Below are positions 62,422 to 64,000 of a DNA stretch of 64,000 nucleotides, in pieces. The stretch covers positions 1 to 64,000 of the forward strand of contig CBDUKB010000001.1 in assembly GCA_965367695.1 (NCBI GenBank). The letters are read 5' to 3'. This DNA comes from Putridiphycobacter sp965367695 (GTDB lineage: Bacteria > Bacteroidota > Bacteroidia > Flavobacteriales_D > Crocinitomicaceae). The notes under the pieces were generated by a model, which saw only the letters and a list, made by a program, of their open reading frames with translations, did not search any database and was not told the DNA's origin. Numbering within the stretch: the stretch's first letter is position 1; each line of letters starts with the position of its first letter. The translations under genes and the position numbers were made by a program.

Positions 62422-63345
62422 ATGCAAAATAGCAGCTTATTTTCTAAACAAATAAAAGAAAAAGCAATAGCACTTGGCTTCATGTCCTGTGGTATATCTG
62501 AAGCTACTTTTTTAGAAAATGAAGCGCCTATCCTTGAAAATTGGCTCAACAAGAATTACAATGGAAAGATGGCTTATATGGCCAATCACTTTGATAAACG
62601 TTTAGACCCACGTTTGTTGGTGGATGATGCAAAATCAGTTATTTCGGTGATGTTGAATTACTATCCCGAAAAAGATTTATTTGCAGATGCCCCTTTAAAA
62701 ATTTCCAAGTATGCTTACGGACAGGACTACCACAGTGTCATTAAAGAAAAACTAGGTCAGTTATTGACTTTTATTATTGAAAATTCTGAAGAAGAAATAA
62801 ATGCAAGGGTTTTTACCGATTCTGCGCCCGTTTTGGATAAGGCTTGGGCTGAAAGAAGTGGTTTAGGTTGGCAAGGCAAAAATGGTATGTTGATTAGCAA
62901 ACAAAAAGGGAGTTTCTTTTTTGTTGGCGAAATTGTTTTAGACAAGGTTTTAACTTACGACCAGGCCAATACAACAAATCATTGTGGCACCTGTACGAAA
63001 TGCATTGATGCTTGTCCTACTGATGCCATTCTAAGTTCTAATGTCATTGATGGTTCAAAATGCATTTCCTACCTCACCATTGAACTTAAAGATGAAGTAA
63101 TTCCAAAGGAGTTCAAAAATAAAATGGAAGGCTGGTTTTTTGGCTGCGATATTTGCCAAGATGTTTGTCCATGGAACAGGTTTTCAAGTCCGACAAAAAC
63201 AGATGATTTTAAATCGCACCCCGATTTATCGAATACTGAATGGACAGATCTTACAGAAGAAGTGTTTAAAGAAGTGTTTCGTCACTCAGCTGTGAAAAGA
63301 ACCAAATTTAAAGGATTAAAACGCAATATTGAGTTTGTAAAGTAA
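62422..63345 (+). CDS. queG: Epoxyqueuosine reductase
   Basis: A 307-residue iron-sulfur and cobalamin enzyme that makes the last step to queuosine in tRNA. The N-terminal cobalamin-binding part shows KYAYGQDYHSVIKEKL and DSAPVLDKAWAERSGLGWQGKNGML. Two [4Fe-4S] clusters are bound by CGTCTKCIDACPTDAI and by CDICQDVCPWN. It lacks the HEAT-like C-terminal extension of the longer E. coli form. It starts 26 nt after ruvB and probably shares its transcript. Confidence 0.96.
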   Translation: MQNSSLFSKQIKEKAIALGFMSCGISEATFLENEAPILENWLNKNYNGKMAYMANHFDKRLDPRLLVDDAKSVISVMLNYYPEKDLFADAPLKISKYAYGQDYHSVIKEKLGQLLTFIIENSEEEINARVFTDSAPVLDKAWAERSGLGWQGKNGMLISKQKGSFFFVGEIVLDKVLTYDQANTTNHCGTCTKCIDACPTDAILSSNVIDGSKCISYLTIELKDEVIPKEFKNKMEGWFFGCDICQDVCPWNRFSSPTKTDDFKSHPDLSNTEWTDLTEEVFKEVFRHSAVKRTKFKGLKRNIEFVK

Positions 63346-63356
63346 GCTTACTTTAC
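63337..63356. other. Perfect 20-bp palindrome spanning two stop codons
   Basis: GTAAAGTAAGCTTACTTTAC reads the same on both strands. It covers the stop codons of queG (63343-63345) and of the convergent PPK2 gene (63348-63350). As RNA it forms an 8-bp stem with a 4-nt loop from either side. There is no long T run, so it may be a weak two-way terminator or chance from symmetric C-termini. Confidence 0.5.
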
Positions 63357-64000
63357 TTTCTCCTTAAACATTTCAGAATCCAATTCAGGATACTTCAAAT
63401 CCATATCTTGAAAAGCCTTTAATACAATTTTGGCAATGTGATTTTCTTTTTCCCAGTTTCTATCCGAAGGAATAATGTGCCATTCTGGTTGGTCACACTT
63501 TTCAAAAATACGTTCGTACACTTTTCTGTATTCATCCCATTTTTTGCGCGTTTCCCAATCTCCATCATTGTGTTTCCAATATTTCTCAGGAATTTCAAGT
63601 CTTTCAGTCAATCTTTCTAACTGTTCTTCTTTCGAAGTATGTAAATAAAATTTTAAAATAGTGGTGTTGTTTCCTTCGATTAATAACTTTTCAAAATCGT
63701 TGATGTGTTGGTAGCGTTTCTCAATATATTCTTCGGAAAAGTAACCTTCTACAGAAGGCACTAAAATATCTTCGTAATGAGAGCGATTAAAGACCTGTAT
63801 CATTCCTTGTTGGGGAACATTTTGATGCACTCTCCATAAAAAATCATGCGCAAATTCCTTATCAGTCGGTTTTTTATAGGCATGTACTTTGATACCCAAA
63901 GGATTTACACCACTAAAAACTTTTCGGGTGGCGCCATCTTTTCCTGCAGCATCCATTCCTTGAAAAACAACTAATAAATTATGTCGCCCATCTGCATACA
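63348..64000 (-). CDS. Polyphosphate kinase 2 family protein (N-terminus cut by window edge)
   Basis: The frame stays open to the right edge, so the first part is missing; 216 residues are visible. It is a P-loop enzyme that uses polyphosphate to phosphorylate nucleotides. Walker A is in VVFQGMDAAGKDG, and GATRKVFSGVNPLG and FNRSHYEDILVP form the rest of the active site. HYLH-type text (LKFYLHTSKEEQLERL) and KYWKHNDGDWE are typical of the family. An apparent start at 63956 lies within Walker A and is not real. Convergent with queG. Confidence 0.93.
   Translation of the reverse strand, partial: YADGRHNLLVVFQGMDAAGKDGATRKVFSGVNPLGIKVHAYKKPTDKEFAHDFLWRVHQNVPQQGMIQVFNRSHYEDILVPSVEGYFSEEYIEKRYQHINDFEKLLIEGNNTTILKFYLHTSKEEQLERLTERLEIPEKYWKHNDGDWETRKKWDEYRKVYERIFEKCDQPEWHIIPSDRNWEKENHIAKIVLKAFQDMDLKYPELDSEMFKEKVK

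Noticed and set aside
63954..63956. Apparent ATG start of the PPK2 gene
   Set aside because: It falls within Walker A; codons upstream to the window edge (YADGRHNLLVVFQG) match the family, so the gene is truncated by the window.
1..64000. Mobile elements, integrases, toxin-antitoxin or phage-defence systems
   Set aside because: I looked for transposase, recombinase, restriction and defence motifs and for terminal repeats and found none. The gene content looks like stable chromosome.

Overview
The window is 64 kb of AT-rich chromosome from a member of the Bacteroidota, most likely Flavobacteriales. A finer placement near Crocinitomicaceae or Cryomorphaceae is a guess. The reasons are: several secreted proteins with type IX secretion (T9SS) sorting domains of both type A and type B; a full alternative complex III (ACIII) locus followed by coxBA, ruvB and queG; a TolQ/ExbB - unknown membrane protein - ExbD - ExbD cluster; and many TAnnTTTG promoter elements ahead of genes that lack clear Shine-Dalgarno sites. 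I see no insertion sequence, prophage, integrase or CRISPR array. Gene content is mostly core chromosome, with islands of secreted surface proteins.

Layout. 1-2.8 kb: the 3' end of a SprB-like repeat adhesin. 3.0-7.8 kb (minus): a small lipoprotein, an Fe(II)/2-oxoglutarate oxygenase translationally coupled to clpX, then clpP, tig and tRNA-Leu(UAG). 7.9-10.1 kb: dxr (plus), convergent with a DksA-like gene and lspA (minus). 10.3-15.2 kb: a secreted PA-domain protein, an M23-like lipoprotein and purH. 15.2-21.5 kb: the rod-shape operon mreB-mreC-mreD-mrdA-rodA plus a CPBP protease. 21.5-27.1 kb (minus): an outer-membrane barrel protein, tatD, ansA, exbB, a membrane protein and two exbD. 27.2-36.3 kb: yraN, a DUF3108 protein, an LPS-type glycosyltransferase pair, a DUF349 protein, a PfkB kinase, a MmcQ-like protein, a trans-sulfuration enzyme and an SDR. 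36.4-42.8 kb: three tandem secreted M43-type metalloproteases. 42.9-48.6 kb: a DUF2853 protein, udk, a 1294-residue T9SS type B protein and a SPOR-like protein. 48.8-61.2 kb: actABCDEF-coxBA. 61.3-64 kb: ruvB, queG and a truncated PPK2 gene.

How the genes work together. The 12.4-kb respiratory operon encodes a quinol:cytochrome c oxidoreductase (ActA-F) and the two core subunits of the aa3-type oxidase that takes its electrons. Two of its subunits carry extra C-terminal domains that I regard as the most interesting feature here. The cytochrome subunit ActE ends in a calcium-binding-type linker and an OmpA-like peptidoglycan-binding domain. The membrane subunit ActC ends in a cytoplasmic helix-hairpin-helix domain. 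Together they suggest that this respiratory complex is tethered to the cell wall and to a cytoplasmic partner.

The secreted proteins (repeat adhesin, PA-domain protein, three metalloproteases, type B protein) share one export route but differ in the anchor signal. The repeat adhesin shows a three-unit super-repeat and a strict co-occurrence of an extra pair of cysteines. Starts were chosen by signal peptide, family length and upstream elements, and several differ from the longest open frame.
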